From positions 1-6,990 of the forward strand of contig JAHEDF010000198.1 in the NCBI GenBank assembly GCA_024641365.1: a DNA stretch of 6,990 bases, given 5' to 3'. Both the position numbers and the translations under genes were made by a program. The notes under the pieces are model-generated. The model was not told the DNA's origin, did no database searches, and was given only the letters and a program-made list of their open reading frames with translations. This DNA is from Planctomycetota bacterium. Its GTDB lineage: Bacteria > Planctomycetota > UBA11346. Positions 5,654 through 6,990 of this stretch are shown piece by piece. Each line of letters begins with the position of its first letter. Positions within the stretch are counted from its first letter, which is position 1.

Positions 5654-6990
5654 GTGAAAGAAACTTCACCTTTTTGGCGACGCTACCTAGCGGCCATGGT
5701 GGTGTTTATTGTCGGTGTTGGCGCGTCATTAATTGGCTACCAGTGGGCATTAGATTACGAACAGAGAAAATTAGGACATGAATTTCAGCGCCAAGCGGAA
5801 CATGGCGCGAATCGCCTTAAACAGCTATGTGTAAATCAAGTGCAAACGGTCGAAGAATTACGTGACCTGGTCCAAGAGGGAAAAAGTGTATTTGACCAAG
5901 AAAGTTTTCAGCGCTTAACCGCAAACGTCATTCGCCGTCACCCACATACTCATGCAGTTGTTTGGTGTCCGCGGTTATCAGCAAATGAACGTGTCGGTTT
6001 TGAAAACGCTGTTCAGGCAAGTGGCATTGCAGACTTTGCAATTGTGCAAGGTCCTTCTAGTAACGAGAAAGCGGCCCAGCGATCTGAGTATGTCCCTATC
6101 TTATTTTTAATAAATGATGAACAGGATTTACCATTAAAAGTTGGATTTGATTTAAATAGTGTAGGCCATTGGCGCGCTGCATTAGTAAAAGCATTACAAA
6201 CTGATTTGCCAACAGAGTTACCATTATTTAATTTAGTGACGGCATCAGGTTCAACGCCTGGATTAGCTATAGCAATTCCATTAGTTCACCAAATGAATGA
6301 CAGTATTCCTAAAAATGGCGGTTATTTAATTGGCATAAGTTCAATAACCGAGCTTGTCGATACTGCTTTAGGCGCTTTTTCTGACGACACACTGCTATTG
6401 TCACTGAAAGATGAAGCGAGTGGCCCTGAAACACCACCCATTTATTCAATGACGATATTAGAGCATGATAAAGCAAATGAAATAAATCCGGTCATAATTA
6501 GTATAGCAGTTGCGGATCGAATGTTATCGGTGACATGCCGTCCATCCACACAATTTATAGCTGAGCATCGTACATTCGCACCATTAGCATTAGTTGGCGG
6601 CGGTCTGGTACTCACACTTTTAGCAACCATTGGATTAATTGTTGTTGGTTTTCGTGCCGGGATGACGGAGCGAATTATTTCACGCCGTACGACGGAATTA
6701 CGTGCCAAAATTACCGAACATGCGCAGTCAGAAGCGGCATTGTCAGTCGCGCTTAGCGAAAACGCCATTTTAGCAGCAGCCGTTGCAAATACGACTGCGG
6801 CAGTAACCATTTCAGATCCAACACAACGAGATAATCCGCTAATATTTGTTAATCGTGCCTTTAGTTTATTGACCGGACATTCCGTAAACGAAGCACTTGG
6901 TCGCAATCCCCGTTTTTTATATGGAGAAAAAACTGAACAAGCAGCTCGCGAAGCTATTCAGAAAGCCATGCACGATGGTCAACCCATTCG
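5654..6990 (+). CDS. CHASE-PAS membrane sensor protein, C-terminal output domain beyond the window edge
   Basis: 445 complete codons run to the right edge without a stop. The start is GTG. A transmembrane helix at about 12-30 is followed by a periplasmic region (about 31-305) containing a CHASE ligand-binding domain: HTHAVVWCPRL (98-108), ERVGFENAV (112-120), YVPILFL (146-152), VGFDLNS (163-169) and a later GLAIAIPLV/GGYLIGISS half. CHASE domains bind small extracellular ligands in histidine kinases and cyclases. The second transmembrane helix is at about 309-333, then a probable coiled coil (about 337-375, TERIISRRTTELRAKI). A PAS domain starts near 372 and continues past the edge. It resembles LOV domains: ITISDP-like start, DNPLIFVNRAFSLLTGHS (393-410), GRNPRFLYG (416-424). 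The LOV adduct cysteine position is Pro419. The output (histidine kinase, GGDEF or other) is not visible. No ORF-breaking defects seen. Confidence 0.9.
   Translation, partial: MKETSPFWRRYLAAMVVFIVGVGASLIGYQWALDYEQRKLGHEFQRQAEHGANRLKQLCVNQVQTVEELRDLVQEGKSVFDQESFQRLTANVIRRHPHTHAVVWCPRLSANERVGFENAVQASGIADFAIVQGPSSNEKAAQRSEYVPILFLINDEQDLPLKVGFDLNSVGHWRAALVKALQTDLPTELPLFNLVTASGSTPGLAIAIPLVHQMNDSIPKNGGYLIGISSITELVDTALGAFSDDTLLLSLKDEASGPETPPIYSMTILEHDKANEINPVIISIAVADRMLSVTCRPSTQFIAEHRTFAPLALVGGGLVLTLLATIGLIVVGFRAGMTERIISRRTTELRAKITEHAQSEAALSVALSENAILAAAVANTTAAVTISDPTQRDNPLIFVNRAFSLLTGHSVNEALGRNPRFLYGEKTEQAAREAIQKAMHDGQPI

Noticed and set aside
6442..6906. A 154-codon open frame on the minus strand, opposite the sensor gene
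   Set aside because: The plus-strand reading shows a transmembrane helix, coiled coil and PAS domain in exactly this stretch; the antisense translation is low in recognisable structure and rich in Ser/Ala/Thr, as expected of a shadow frame.

Overview
The window looks like chromosomal DNA of a Gram-negative-type bacterium. It is of intermediate base composition and gene-dense, with no mobile element, tRNA/rRNA gene or CRISPR array visible. Several genes carry export signals or membrane segments. A DUF1573-type periplasmic protein, an orphan GspF-like platform protein and a CHASE/PAS sensor together are common in the Planctomycetota/Verrucomicrobiota/Lentisphaerota group. That placement is an impression from protein style, not a computed result.

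Layout. On the minus strand from about 2287 down to 1 lies a probable three-gene run: a secreted DUF1573 protein, then rarA (AAA+ replication-recombination ATPase), then a signal-peptide-bearing membrane protein cut by the window edge. rarA and the membrane gene overlap by ATGA. Divergent from this run, ruvA (Holliday-junction recognition subunit) begins at 2418 on the plus strand. ruvA converges on a small unknown minus-strand gene (3199-3519), and the gap between them holds an interrupted inverted repeat with several competing stems. Divergent from the small gene is a plus-strand pair: a TrmJ-like SPOUT RNA 2'-O-methyltransferase and a short GspF/PilC-family membrane protein, again joined by ATGA. 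After a 249-base gap, a large plus-strand sensor gene runs off the right edge: TM - CHASE - TM - coiled coil - PAS.

How the genes relate. RarA and RuvA both act at stalled or collapsed replication forks and are transcribed divergently here, so the left part is a small genome-maintenance neighbourhood with an envelope protein at each end of the rarA run. The right part is mixed: RNA modification, a secretion/pilus-type membrane platform and environmental sensing.

Most notable: the PAS domain at the right edge closely resembles a LOV photoreceptor domain around its core motif, but the flavin-adduct cysteine position is proline. Other points worth a look are the short orphan GspF translationally coupled to a TrmJ-like enzyme, the unknown 106-residue protein, and the complex inverted repeat after ruvA. 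I did not find convincing evidence of a wholly new multi-gene system.
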